A stretch of DNA of 64,000 nt from an uncultured Acidimicrobiales bacterium. GTDB lineage: Bacteria > Actinomycetota > Acidimicrobiia > Acidimicrobiales > Bin134. The stretch is taken from NCBI GenBank assembly GCA_951813555.1, contig OX638344.1:3745526-3809525 (forward strand). The letters are read 5' to 3'. The notes below the pieces were generated by a model. The model saw only the letters and a list, made by a program, of their open reading frames with translations. It was not told the DNA's origin and did not search any database. Positions 26,068 through 33,879 of the stretch are shown here, piece by piece. The position numbers and the translations under genes are program-made. Each line of letters starts with the position of its first letter. Position 1 is the stretch's first letter.

Positions 26068-26070
26068 GAC

Positions 26071-27150
26071 ATGGCCGATCGAGCCACCATCAGCGTCTAC
26101 GAAGACCAGGCTGCTGAATGGCGAGCCGAGCGAGAGCCCAAATCCACCTCGGCGGTTGAGGCGTTCGCCGCCCTTGACCGGCCCGACGGGATCACTGCTG
26201 ATCTCGGCTGCGGGCCCGGCTGGCACACAGCGGTGCTGCCCAGCCCGGCGCTGGCCATCGACGCGGCGCGGTCCATGCTGGAAATGGTCCCCGATCATGC
26301 TCCGGATGCCCTGCGATGCCGGGCTGATTTGGCCGCGCTGCCCGTGGCTGCTGGGTCGCTGGCTGGAGCGTGGGCGTCGCGCAGCTATGTCCACCTCGAC
26401 CGCCGCCATGTCCCACTGGCTCTGGCCGACCTGCACCGGGCTCTGGCCCCCGGCTCCCCGGTAGAGCTCCACATTTTTGAGGGGGATGCCGACTTCGAGC
26501 CATTCTCCGATGACGACTTCCCGGGGCGCCGCTTCTCCCAGTGGCCCCAAGACTGGATAGCGCCCCTGATGGAAGGGGCCGGGTTCGCTCTCGACGGCAT
26601 GGAGCGGACGGGGCGGCCCCCCAAAGCGGCCACGCTCGTCGTAAAGGCCCGCAGAGCCCGGACCCTGCCCGACACCGTGGGGCCGGATATGCGCCTGTTG
26701 ATCTGCGGCTTGAACCCCAGCGTGTACGCGGCCGACGCCGGTGCGGGGTTCGCCCGGCCCGGCAACCGATTCTGGCCCGCAGCGCTGGCCGCCGGCCTGG
26801 TGAGCGCCGACCGGGATCCCCGACGAGCTCTCATCGACCACAGCGTGGGCATGACCGACTTGGTGAAGCGGGCTACCCCCCGGGCCGACGCACTATCCAC
26901 CGAGGAGTACCGCCTGGGCCTCGACCGGCTGTCGTGGTTGGCGAGGTGGCTCAAGCCCGCCGCAGTGTGCTTTGTGGGGCTAGCCGGCTGGCGAGCCGCA
27001 GTGGACCGAAAGGCTCAGGCCGGCCCACAGTCCCAGCATCTGGCCGGTCGCCCGGTGTACGTCATGCCGTCCACCAGCGGGGCGGCGGCCGGCTATCAGA
27101 TGGCCGACTATGTCAGACACCTCCAGCAGGCCGCGGCGCTAGCGACCTGA
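26071..27150 (+). CDS. Fusion of SAM methyltransferase with Mug/TDG-type mismatch uracil-DNA glycosylase
   Basis: The 359-residue protein has two parts. Residues about 1-200 form a class I methyltransferase with motif I ADLGCGPGWH near 43-52 and a late SPVELHIFEGD region. From about residue 206, MRLLICGLNPSV begins a Mug-family glycosylase, with GFARPGNRFWPA and the closing loop motif MPSTSGAAAGY, which corresponds to the intercalation segment. Mug removes uracil or ethenocytosine opposite guanine. The GLNPS active-site Asn is present. The 3' end overlaps the convergent LLM gene by 38 bp. Confidence 0.88.
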   Translation: MADRATISVYEDQAAEWRAEREPKSTSAVEAFAALDRPDGITADLGCGPGWHTAVLPSPALAIDAARSMLEMVPDHAPDALRCRADLAALPVAAGSLAGAWASRSYVHLDRRHVPLALADLHRALAPGSPVELHIFEGDADFEPFSDDDFPGRRFSQWPQDWIAPLMEGAGFALDGMERTGRPPKAATLVVKARRARTLPDTVGPDMRLLICGLNPSVYAADAGAGFARPGNRFWPAALAAGLVSADRDPRRALIDHSVGMTDLVKRATPRADALSTEEYRLGLDRLSWLARWLKPAAVCFVGLAGWRAAVDRKAQAGPQSQHLAGRPVYVMPSTSGAAAGYQMADYVRHLQQAAALAT

Positions 27151-28093
27151 CCGCCTCCCAGGGGTCGATCCCGCCCAAGGGCATCACCATGAGCGATGAG
27201 GTGGTGACGCCGTTGTCGAAATAGCGGTCAATGTGCTTTCGGCACTCTTCGGGGGTGCCGTTCACGATCAGGTCGTCCACCACCTGCTCGGGGATGGCCT
27301 CCAGCGACCCGGCCCGATCGCCGGCCGCCCACCGCTCCCAGTGCTCAGCCAGCAGCTCCCCCCGGCCCAGCCACTCGTGGAAAGCCCGGTAGACCGGCAC
27401 GTTCAGGTAGCCGGCCACTGCCCGCCGCCCCTGGGCCATAACCGTATCCCGGTCGGGGTTGGGACACACGAAAATACGGGCCACAACCTCTTTGCCCGGG
27501 CCTTGGGCATGGACGATCTCGCTCACCCGGGCGGTGTCTTGAGCCGACAGCCAGTTGATGATGGCCCCATCGGCCTCCTTCCCGGCCAGAGTCAGCATCT
27601 GAGACCGCAGTGCGGCCACCAGGATGGGAGGCGGCTCGGGGGGAGCCATTCCCAGCCGGAATCCCTGCACTGAGAAGGTCTCGTAGTGGCCGCTCACCTT
27701 CTCTCCGGCCAAGGCCGGCTTGAGGAATCGCACCAGGTCCCGCACCCGCTGGTAGGGGTCGTCGAACGGGATCGAGTTCCACCGCTCCACGATCACATCC
27801 GAAGAGCTGCCCACCCCGAGAAGGAACCGGCCCGGCGCCAGCGAGGCCAAAGTGGCCGCCGATTGGGCCATCAGCGCCGGACCACGGGTGTAGGCCGGGA
27901 CAATGGCGGTGCCCAGCCGCAGCGACGGCGCCCACTGCGAGGCCAGCACCAGCGGGGCGAAGGCATCGTGGGAGTTGGACTCCGACGACCACACATCGGT
28001 ATATCCCAACTCGACCAGCTCAGCCATCTGCGCGGCCTGCTGATCCAGGGGGCCGAACAGGGGAACCGTCATCCCGTCACGTCGTGAAGCCAT
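27113..28093 (-). CDS. LLM-class flavin/F420-dependent oxidoreductase
   Basis: The 326-residue TIM-barrel protein resembles the luciferase-like monooxygenase family, in the F420-dependent branch: VELGYTDVWSSESNSHDAF, LGTAIVPAYTRGPALMAQSAATL and RFLLGVGSSSDVIVERWNSIPF. It ends in a typical GTPEECRKHIDRYFDNGV segment. Such enzymes use coenzyme F420 for hydride transfer, a cofactor common in actinobacteria. The substrate is unknown. An ATG at 28072 is an alternative start. It is divergent from the PHA synthase gene. Confidence 0.88.
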   Translation of the reverse strand: MASRRDGMTVPLFGPLDQQAAQMAELVELGYTDVWSSESNSHDAFAPLVLASQWAPSLRLGTAIVPAYTRGPALMAQSAATLASLAPGRFLLGVGSSSDVIVERWNSIPFDDPYQRVRDLVRFLKPALAGEKVSGHYETFSVQGFRLGMAPPEPPPILVAALRSQMLTLAGKEADGAIINWLSAQDTARVSEIVHAQGPGKEVVARIFVCPNPDRDTVMAQGRRAVAGYLNVPVYRAFHEWLGRGELLAEHWERWAAGDRAGSLEAIPEQVVDDLIVNGTPEECRKHIDRYFDNGVTTSSLMVMPLGGIDPWEAVRSLAPRPAGGV

Positions 28094-28141
28094 CCCGCCA
28101 CTCTATGACTCCACGGTGACGGTCAATGGAGTCCTGCTTGG

Positions 28142-28147
28142 TAAAGT
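28142..28147 (+). promoter_or_regulatory. Candidate -10 hexamer before phaC
   Basis: TAAAGT lies 8 nt before the GTG at 28156. It supports that GTG over the ATG at 28126, which would sit upstream of the promoter. Confidence 0.35.
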
Positions 28148-28155
28148 TCCCAACC

Positions 28156-29919
28156 GTGAGCGACGACGCAGAAGCAGGATCTATCGGGGCTACCGCAGGC
28201 GAGTCCGACCTCTTGGACCCTAATTGGGTGGGAGACCAGGTGCTCGACTCGCTCGATCCGGTCTACTTCGCTCGCACCCTGGTGAACGCGGGTATGAAGG
28301 CGGCGGCCAACCCAGTAGGAGTGGGCACGGCGTTGCTCAAGGCGGCCGCCGGGGCCATGAAGGTGGGGGCAGCCACGCTGGCCAAGGCGACCAAGACTGC
28401 CGATCCCGATGCCCCCGCCCCTGTCCAACCCCAGCCCAAAGACCACCGCTGGACCTCTGAGGCGTGGCAGGACAACCCCTATTTCTTCGGCCTCCAGCAG
28501 ACCTATCTGCTGTCCAAGAACCTGGCCGACGACCTCATCGACGCCGCCAAGCTGGACGAGGCCGATCACCACAAGGCCAAGTTCGCCGCCTCTTTCGCCT
28601 TCGACGCCCTGGCCCCCACCAACATGCTGCTCACCAACCCCGACGCCCTGGCCAAAGCGGCGGCCACCGGCGGGGCCAGCGTGGTGAAGGGGGCCTCCAA
28701 CATGCTCCACGATCTGCGCCACAACGACGGATGGCCGTCGAAAGTGGACGACTCGGGGTTCGAGCCGGGGCTGAACATGGCCATGACCCCCGGCAAGGTG
28801 GTGTACCGCAGCGATTTGATCGAGCTGATCCAGTACGAACCCCAGACCGAGCAGGTCTATGAGACCCCGCTGCTGTTCTGCCCGCCGTGGATCAACAAGT
28901 ACTACATCATGGATTTGGCCCCGCGAAAGAGCCTGATCGAGTGGGCAGTGCAGCACGGCCACACCTGCTTCACCATCAGCTATCGCAACCCCGACGGATC
29001 GATGCGCGACACCAGCTTCGAGGACTACCTCCGCCAGGGACCTCTCGACGCCCTCCGAGTCGTGCGGGAGATCACCGGCCAGGAGAAGGTGAACACCGTC
29101 AACGTGTGCCTGGGAGGCACGCTCACCGCCATTGCCATGGCCTACGGCGCGGCCACCGGCGACCAGCCCATCGGCACCGCCACGTTCTTGAATACCCTGA
29201 CCGACTTCTCCGACCCCGGCGTGCTGGGGGCGTTCACCGACGAGGCCACCGTGGCCGGGCTCGAGCGGAAGATGGCCGACCAGGGGTATCTGGAGGCCAG
29301 CGAGATGGCCCGCACCTTCGACGCCATCCGGGCCAACGACCTGATCTTCCAGTACGTGGTCAAGAACTGGCTGTTGGGCGAGGATCCCCCGGCGTTCGAC
29401 CTGCTGGCCTGGAACAACGACAGCACTCGGATGCCGGCCCGCATGCACAGCAGCTACCTGCGCCGGTGCTACCTCCAGAATCAGTTCGCCAACAATGCCT
29501 TTGAGGTTGACGGCACCATGCTGCACCCCGCCGACGTCAAGCAGGACAGCTACGTTTTGTCGGCCATCGACGACCACATCGTCCCGTGGACGGCGGCCTA
29601 CCGCACGGCCACCCTGTTGGGCGGGCACAACCGCTTCGTGCTCAGCACTTCGGGGCACATCGCCGGTATCGTGAGCCCGCCCGGCCCCAAGGCCCGCCAC
29701 TGGACCAACGACCAGATCGCGGAGGCCCCCGAGCGATGGCTGGAAGGCGCTGAGAAGCACCAGCAGACGTGGTGGGAGGACTGGTCCCAATGGATCAGCC
29801 TACGAGCTGGCGACAAGGTCGACGCTCCCAAGCAGCTGGGCAGCAAGGCTTACGCACCATTGGAGGATTCGCCGGGGCTCTACGTGAAGATGCGCCCCGG
29901 TGACACTGTCTCAGCCTGA
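28156..29919 (+). CDS. phaC: Class I-like poly(3-hydroxyalkanoate) synthase
   Basis: The 587-residue enzyme polymerises 3-hydroxyacyl-CoA into PHA. The alpha/beta-hydrolase core shows the lipase-like box VNVCLGGTLTAIAM with the catalytic Cys near residue 318, the Asp in LSAIDDHIVPW, and the His in STSGHIAGIV. TPLLFCPPWINKYYIMDL and SLIEWAVQHGHTCF are conserved PhaC blocks. An in-frame ATG at 28126 could add ten residues, but a -10-like hexamer favours the GTG at 28156. A phasin, 3-hydroxybutyryl-CoA dehydrogenase and regulator follow, making a storage-polymer cluster. Confidence 0.94.
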   Translation: MSDDAEAGSIGATAGESDLLDPNWVGDQVLDSLDPVYFARTLVNAGMKAAANPVGVGTALLKAAAGAMKVGAATLAKATKTADPDAPAPVQPQPKDHRWTSEAWQDNPYFFGLQQTYLLSKNLADDLIDAAKLDEADHHKAKFAASFAFDALAPTNMLLTNPDALAKAAATGGASVVKGASNMLHDLRHNDGWPSKVDDSGFEPGLNMAMTPGKVVYRSDLIELIQYEPQTEQVYETPLLFCPPWINKYYIMDLAPRKSLIEWAVQHGHTCFTISYRNPDGSMRDTSFEDYLRQGPLDALRVVREITGQEKVNTVNVCLGGTLTAIAMAYGAATGDQPIGTATFLNTLTDFSDPGVLGAFTDEATVAGLERKMADQGYLEASEMARTFDAIRANDLIFQYVVKNWLLGEDPPAFDLLAWNNDSTRMPARMHSSYLRRCYLQNQFANNAFEVDGTMLHPADVKQDSYVLSAIDDHIVPWTAAYRTATLLGGHNRFVLSTSGHIAGIVSPPGPKARHWTNDQIAEAPERWLEGAEKHQQTWWEDWSQWISLRAGDKVDAPKQLGSKAYAPLEDSPGLYVKMRPGDTVSA

Positions 29920-29975
29920 GGACATTCCGCCTGCGACATTGAGAAAAGATCTCCTTTGAGTTGCCCTTCAAGCTT

Positions 29976-29995
29976 TTGCTAAGTAAAGTAAGCAA
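29976..29995. promoter_or_regulatory. Short inverted repeat abutting the phasin start codon
   Basis: TTGCT and AGCAA flank a 10-nt A/T-rich spacer, ending one base before the ATG at 29997. Phasin genes are often repressed by a PhaR-type regulator binding near the start, so this is an operator candidate. Confidence 0.35.
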
Positions 29996-29996
29996 C

Positions 29997-30308
29997 ATGA
30001 CCGACGTCAAAGAAATCACTGAAGCCATGCAAGAACAGGTCCTCAGCGCCCTCAAGGTGAGCCAGACCGCCATCGTCGAAGGTGTCCGCACCTGGGCCGA
30101 TACGGTGGGCAACATCGCCCCTGAGGGTCTGAAGGTCGAGGCCGTCCCCGGTCTTGACGCTCTTCCCGAGCCCAAGGAGCTGATGGACGCCAGCTTCGGG
30201 TTCGCCGAGGCGCTGCTCAACACTCAGAAGGAATTCGCCCAGAGCCTGCTGGCCGCAGCAAGCCCCAACGGCTCCGCCCCGGCAAAGCCAGTCGTCAAGA
30301 AGAGCTGA
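29997..30308 (+). CDS. Phasin-like granule-associated protein
   Basis: The 103-residue, largely helical protein has amphipathic repeats (VKEITEAMQEQVLSALKVSQ, FAEALLNTQKEFAQSLLAAA) and a Pro/Ala/Lys-rich tail ending in KPVVKKS, as found in phasins that coat PHA granules. The ATG at 29997 is used, although the frame is open to 29961. It follows phaC by about 75 nt and is closed by a strong terminator. Phasin assignment rests on composition, size and position; individual residues are poorly conserved in the family. Confidence 0.75.
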   Translation: MTDVKEITEAMQEQVLSALKVSQTAIVEGVRTWADTVGNIAPEGLKVEAVPGLDALPEPKELMDASFGFAEALLNTQKEFAQSLLAAASPNGSAPAKPVVKKS

Positions 30309-30331
30309 TTCCCCCCTCAGTTCTTCTCTGC

Positions 30332-30368
30332 AAACGGGGCCGGTCTTAGACCGGCCCCGTTTTATTTT
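30332..30368 (+). terminator. Rho-independent terminator after the phasin gene
   Basis: A perfect 14-bp stem (30332-30345 pairing with 30349-30362) closes on a 3-nt loop and runs into a T-rich tract. It separates the phaC-phasin unit from the dehydrogenase gene. Confidence 0.92.
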
Positions 30369-30436
30369 TCTATCGCCTGCGTACTATATTGAACACGCAA
30401 GTAGGGGCCGTCGGTTTCCGGCGGTGGAAGGGAATA

Positions 30437-31345
30437 ATGAGCACGGAAACTGACGCTCTGCCGCTACAAGAGCTCGAATCGCCAGCAGAGCCGATCAACA
30501 AAGTCGGGGTGATCGGTGGCGGGATAATGGGATCGGGCATCGCTGAGGTGTGCGCCCGTGCCGGCTTGGACACCCTGGTGATCGAGGTGGACGACACCGC
30601 AGTCAGCATCGCCCGGAAGTCGATCGAGAATTCCCTCAACAAGGCGGTCTCCCGCAACAAGGTACCGGCGGCAACTCGAGACCTGGCCTTGGACTCGCTC
30701 AGCTTCAGCACTGACATGGGAGACCTGGCCGACCGGGATTTGGCGATCGAGGCGGTCATCGAATCGCTGGAAGAAAAGCTGTCGGTGTTTCGGGCCATGG
30801 ACAAGGTGATGGCCCCAAAAGCCATCCTGGCCACCAACACCTCATCCATTCCCATCATCACCCTGGGTTCCATCACCAGCCGGTCGGACATGGTGCTCGG
30901 CATGCACTTCTTCAACCCAGCCCCGATACAACCCTTGGTGGAGCTGGTGCGTTCGCTGGGCACCTCCTTAGAGACCATCGACCGGGTCGACCGCTTCGCA
31001 GTGGAAGTTCTGGGCAAGCGGGTCATCCGCTGTCGCGACCGGGCCGGGTTCGTGGTGAACCGACTGCTGGTGCCCTACCTGCTCGATGCCATCCGTATGT
31101 TCGACGAGGGCAAGGTGAGCGCGGCCGACATCGACAGCGGGATGATATACGGCTGCGGCCACCCTATGGGCCCACTGACGCTGTGCGATCTGATCGGACT
31201 GGACACCATCGAGGCGGTGGCCGACGTGCTCTACGAAGAGTTCAAAGGCTCCCACCATGCTCCGCCGCCGCTGCTGCGGCGCATGGTGGCCGCCGGGCAT
31301 CTGGGCCGCAAGACCGGCAAGGGATTCTACGAGTACGACAGCTGA
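30437..31345 (+). CDS. 3-hydroxybutyryl-CoA dehydrogenase
   Basis: The 302-residue NAD(P)-dependent enzyme begins its Rossmann fold with KVGVIGGGIMGSGIAEVCA at about residues 23-41 and has ATNTSSIPI, LGMHFFNPAPIQPLVELV with the catalytic His, and the C-terminal domain motif RAGFVVNRLLVPYLLDAI. It interconverts 3-hydroxybutyryl-CoA and acetoacetyl-CoA, linking PHA metabolism with central metabolism. GGAAGGGA about 5 nt upstream of the ATG at 30437 fixes the start; the frame is open upstream to 30389. Confidence 0.94.
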   Translation: MSTETDALPLQELESPAEPINKVGVIGGGIMGSGIAEVCARAGLDTLVIEVDDTAVSIARKSIENSLNKAVSRNKVPAATRDLALDSLSFSTDMGDLADRDLAIEAVIESLEEKLSVFRAMDKVMAPKAILATNTSSIPIITLGSITSRSDMVLGMHFFNPAPIQPLVELVRSLGTSLETIDRVDRFAVEVLGKRVIRCRDRAGFVVNRLLVPYLLDAIRMFDEGKVSAADIDSGMIYGCGHPMGPLTLCDLIGLDTIEAVADVLYEEFKGSHHAPPPLLRRMVAAGHLGRKTGKGFYEYDS

Positions 31346-31354
31346 GGCCGAACC

Positions 31355-31717
31355 ATGGATCAATCCGCCGTCGAGGCATTTGGGAACTATCTGCGCAGCC
31401 AGCGCAAGCTGGCCCAGCTGACTCTGCGGGAGTTGTCCGATCTCGCCCAGGTGTCCAACCCCTACCTAAGCCAGCTGGAGCGGGGCCTGCACCAGCCGTC
31501 GGTGCGGGTGATCAAGTCGCTGGCCACAGCGCTGAACTTGTCGGCGGAGACCTTGCTGGCCCAAGCCGCCGGCATTGACGACGCCAATGGCGAGAACCCT
31601 GACGGCGTCTCCGACACCGAGGCCACCATCCGAGCTGACGCCAGCCTCTCCGACGAGCAGAAAGCGGCGCTGCTGGAGGTATACCGCAGCATGACCAGCG
31701 GCGGCCCGACCGCCTAG
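31355..31717 (+). CDS. XRE-family helix-turn-helix regulator
   Basis: The 120-residue protein has a clear N-terminal helix-turn-helix, RKLAQLTLRELSDLAQVSNPYLSQLERGLHQPS (residues about 18-50), followed by ALNLSAETLLAQAAG and an acidic C terminus with SDEQKAALLEVYRSM. Members of this group are found next to PHA genes in actinobacteria and are likely local regulators. It begins 9 nt after the dehydrogenase gene, so it is probably co-expressed with it. The target sites are unknown; the inverted repeat at the phasin start is one candidate. Confidence 0.86.
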   Translation: MDQSAVEAFGNYLRSQRKLAQLTLRELSDLAQVSNPYLSQLERGLHQPSVRVIKSLATALNLSAETLLAQAAGIDDANGENPDGVSDTEATIRADASLSDEQKAALLEVYRSMTSGGPTA

Positions 31718-31807
31718 AACACTTCCTTTCCCCACCTCAGAGCGGTTTTCCAAAGAAATCCCACCCTCCCCGGCCCAAACTGTCACTCCTACCGGGATAC
31801 TGGAGAC

Positions 31808-31978
31808 ATGAGGCAACAGCTCACGCTATTGGAGGCGCCGCCCGACTGGCGGATCGATGAGCGCACCAAGGAAATCGGGCGTAGGGGCCTGGCCCAAGCC
31901 CGTGCGGCTTTGAAGAGCCACTCCCCCGCGGCCCGACCCGCACCCACGCCCTCCGACGACGTTCCCCGTGCTGCGTGA
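31808..31978 (+). CDS. Small conserved-looking protein, unknown function
   Basis: The 56-residue reading frame begins MRQQLTLLEAPPDWRIDE, followed by RTKEIGRRGLAQARAAL and an Ala/Pro-rich tail. The core W-R-(I/L)-D-E then I-G-R-R-G looks like a conserved small actinobacterial protein, from memory rather than a search. The next gene starts with a GTG that overlaps this stop (GTGA), a coupling common throughout the window, which supports real translation. No function can be given. Confidence 0.55.
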   Translation: MRQQLTLLEAPPDWRIDERTKEIGRRGLAQARAALKSHSPAARPAPTPSDDVPRAA

Positions 31979-32583
31979 AGCCGCCGGGTGCCGCCCCGCT
32001 TCTGGCGATGGCGACTGGAAGGACGGTCGCCGGGCTCCTGGCGTACGGGCTGCTGGCGTGCGGGCTGCTGGCCGCGTTCGGCTGCGCGCCGGGCTCCGGC
32101 GGTCTCACCCGCCAGCCCGGTAGCTCGCCTGAGCCGGCCGCGGCGCCAGCGGGGGCAGCCGCCACCGTGGTGGAGGTGACCGACGGGGACACGGTGGTGG
32201 TGAAAGTCGCCCACCGAACCGAGCGGGTGCGGCTGATCGGCATCGACACCCCTGAGGCCACCGGCGGATTCTTGCCAGTCGAGTGCTACGGCGACGAGGC
32301 CAGTGCCTTTACCCGGTCACTGCTGCCGGTGGGCACCGAGGTGCGTCTGACCCGCGACGCCGAGGCCCGGGACCGCTACAACCGCTTGCTGGCCTACATC
32401 CATCGAGCCGACGACGGCCTGTTCGTCAACCTCGAGATAGTCGCCAACGGGTATGCCGAGGCACTGATCATCGAGCCCAACACCACTCACGCCGGCGCCT
32501 TCTATGCGGTTGCAGCTGACGCTCGGGGCCAAGGGTTGGGGTTGTGGGGCGCCTGCGGCAGCGCTGATGAAGTGCTCCCGTGA
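31975..32583 (+). CDS. Thermonuclease-family (SNase-like) lipoprotein
   Basis: The 202-residue protein has a lipoprotein signal: hydrophobic residues about 18-34 ending in AAFGC with the lipidation Cys. The nuclease domain has VVEVTDGDTVVVKV, RVRLIGIDTPEA with the active-site Arg/Asp pair, YGDEASAFTRSLL, DRYNRLLAYIH and NGYAEALI, the usual staphylococcal nuclease landmarks. It probably degrades nucleic acids at the cell surface. It overlaps the next gene by 4 nt (GTGA). The length is typical once the leader is removed. Confidence 0.9.
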   Translation: MKPPGAAPLLAMATGRTVAGLLAYGLLACGLLAAFGCAPGSGGLTRQPGSSPEPAAAPAGAAATVVEVTDGDTVVVKVAHRTERVRLIGIDTPEATGGFLPVECYGDEASAFTRSLLPVGTEVRLTRDAEARDRYNRLLAYIHRADDGLFVNLEIVANGYAEALIIEPNTTHAGAFYAVAADARGQGLGLWGACGSADEVLP

Positions 32584-33461
32584 CCGCTTCGGTTGCCGCG
32601 GGCGGTAGTTTGGCCATACCTGTGAGCGAGCTATTGGAACGCGTGGGCGGCGCCCCCTCGGGTCGAGCCCTGATCATCACCTGCGACACCTTGGGGCAGT
32701 CCCACGCGGCCAACGCGGCCATCGCCGAGTGCCTGGACATGGACATCGGAGTGGCTACTGCGGCCGGCTTGATGGTGCCGTGCCCGTGGGCCCGGGATGC
32801 AGCCGGACGCTTCGCCCACACCCCGGTGGGAATCGACCTCACCCTCAACGCCGAGTTCGACAACTACCGATGGGGGCCGATTACCCAGGCACCGTCGCTG
32901 TTGGACGGCGATGGCGGCTTCCCCCGCACTCCTACTGACTCCTGGGAGCACAGCGACCTCGACGAGGTCCACCGAGAGTGCCGGGCCCAGATCGAGCGGG
33001 CCGGCCAATGGGGCTGCGACCTGACTCACCTGAGCCCCCATCTGGACACCTTGCTGATGCGCCCCGAGTTCTTCGACGTGTACTTGGAGTTGGCCGTGGA
33101 GATGGCGCTGCCTATGCGCTTGGGGGGAAGTGGCCAGGAGCGGCGGGCCGGGTTTCCGTTCCGCCGCCTGGCCAGCGATGCGGGGGTGTTGGCCCCCGAC
33201 CACCTCGTGCAGATCCGAGGGCGCCCTGCTCGGCGAACACTGGAGGACGCGGTGGAGAACCTGGCGCCGGGAGTGACCGAGTTGGTGGTATCGCCGGCCA
33301 TCGACACTCCCGAGCTGCGGGAGCTGGATCCGGGCTGGCTCAGCCGGGTGGAGCAGTACCTGCTGGTCGCCCACGACCCGTCGCTGCGCACCGCCATCCA
33401 CCGCTCTGGCGCACGGCTGCTGAGCTACGCCGACCTCCGCGACGCCCAACGCGACTGCTGA
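32580..33461 (+). CDS. ChbG/HpnK (YdjC-like) family protein with altered motifs
   Basis: The 293-residue protein follows the YdjC fold: LIITCDTLGQSHAAN in place of the usual N-A-D-D-F-G, then VGIDLTLNAEFDNYRWGP where family members normally have His before LTL, and DLTHLSPHLDTLL as the later metal site. YdjC proteins remove acetyl groups from amino sugars. The second Asp of the first motif and the His of the second are replaced here (Thr and Asp), so deacetylase activity is uncertain. It is coupled to the preceding nuclease gene. Confidence 0.8.
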   Translation: MTASVAAGGSLAIPVSELLERVGGAPSGRALIITCDTLGQSHAANAAIAECLDMDIGVATAAGLMVPCPWARDAAGRFAHTPVGIDLTLNAEFDNYRWGPITQAPSLLDGDGGFPRTPTDSWEHSDLDEVHRECRAQIERAGQWGCDLTHLSPHLDTLLMRPEFFDVYLELAVEMALPMRLGGSGQERRAGFPFRRLASDAGVLAPDHLVQIRGRPARRTLEDAVENLAPGVTELVVSPAIDTPELRELDPGWLSRVEQYLLVAHDPSLRTAIHRSGARLLSYADLRDAQRDC

Positions 33462-33478
33462 GAAAGACCAGCGCTACG

Positions 33479-33874
33479 CTAGAAATCCGTGTATTCGGCC
33501 AAAGTTGACCGAAAGGCGTCGTACTCGGGTGAATCCAGCAGCGGGCGCAGGCCGTAGACCCAGCGGGCGTATTCCCCCTCTAGCTTCATCCGGCCCGACA
33601 TAAAGGCCAGATCGGGGTGCTCGCCGCTGGCCACTTCGGCCCGGGCGTCGGCGTACTTGTAGACGATACCCACCTCTGCGTCGGCCAGCTTTCCTGAGGC
33701 CATCTCCACCAGACGGCCGTCGCGGATGACGGTGTGGTAGCGGACCTTGCCATCAGGTGCTCCGGTGACCTCATAGTTGGCCGAGCAATCCACTCCCGGC
33801 CGCTCCGGCCAGCCCGACGCAGCCTCCACGTTTAACCCGAACCAGTCAGCGCTCAGGAATCGGGCCCGCTCCAT
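33479..33874 (-). CDS. SCP2-like sterol-binding-fold protein
   Basis: The 131-residue protein contains KVRYHTVIRDGRLVEMASGKLADAEVGIVYKYADA followed by GEHPDLAFMSGRMKLEGEYA, the pattern of the SCP2 domain with its G-x-M-K-x-x-G-D-like ending (here MSGRMKLEGEYARW). SCP2 domains bind lipids or sterol-CoA esters. An ATG at 33874 is chosen because upstream sequence in frame is not family-like. It starts just after the mca-like gene on the same strand (5-nt gap), so the two are likely cotranscribed. Confidence 0.72.
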   Translation of the reverse strand: MERARFLSADWFGLNVEAASGWPERPGVDCSANYEVTGAPDGKVRYHTVIRDGRLVEMASGKLADAEVGIVYKYADARAEVASGEHPDLAFMSGRMKLEGEYARWVYGLRPLLDSPEYDAFRSTLAEYTDF

Positions 33875-33879
33875 GGTCG

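Noticed and set aside
28123..29790. A 555-codon open frame on the minus strand opposite phaC
   Set aside because: No recognisable domain and an amino-acid bias typical of reverse-complement frames; phaC on the plus strand is unambiguous.
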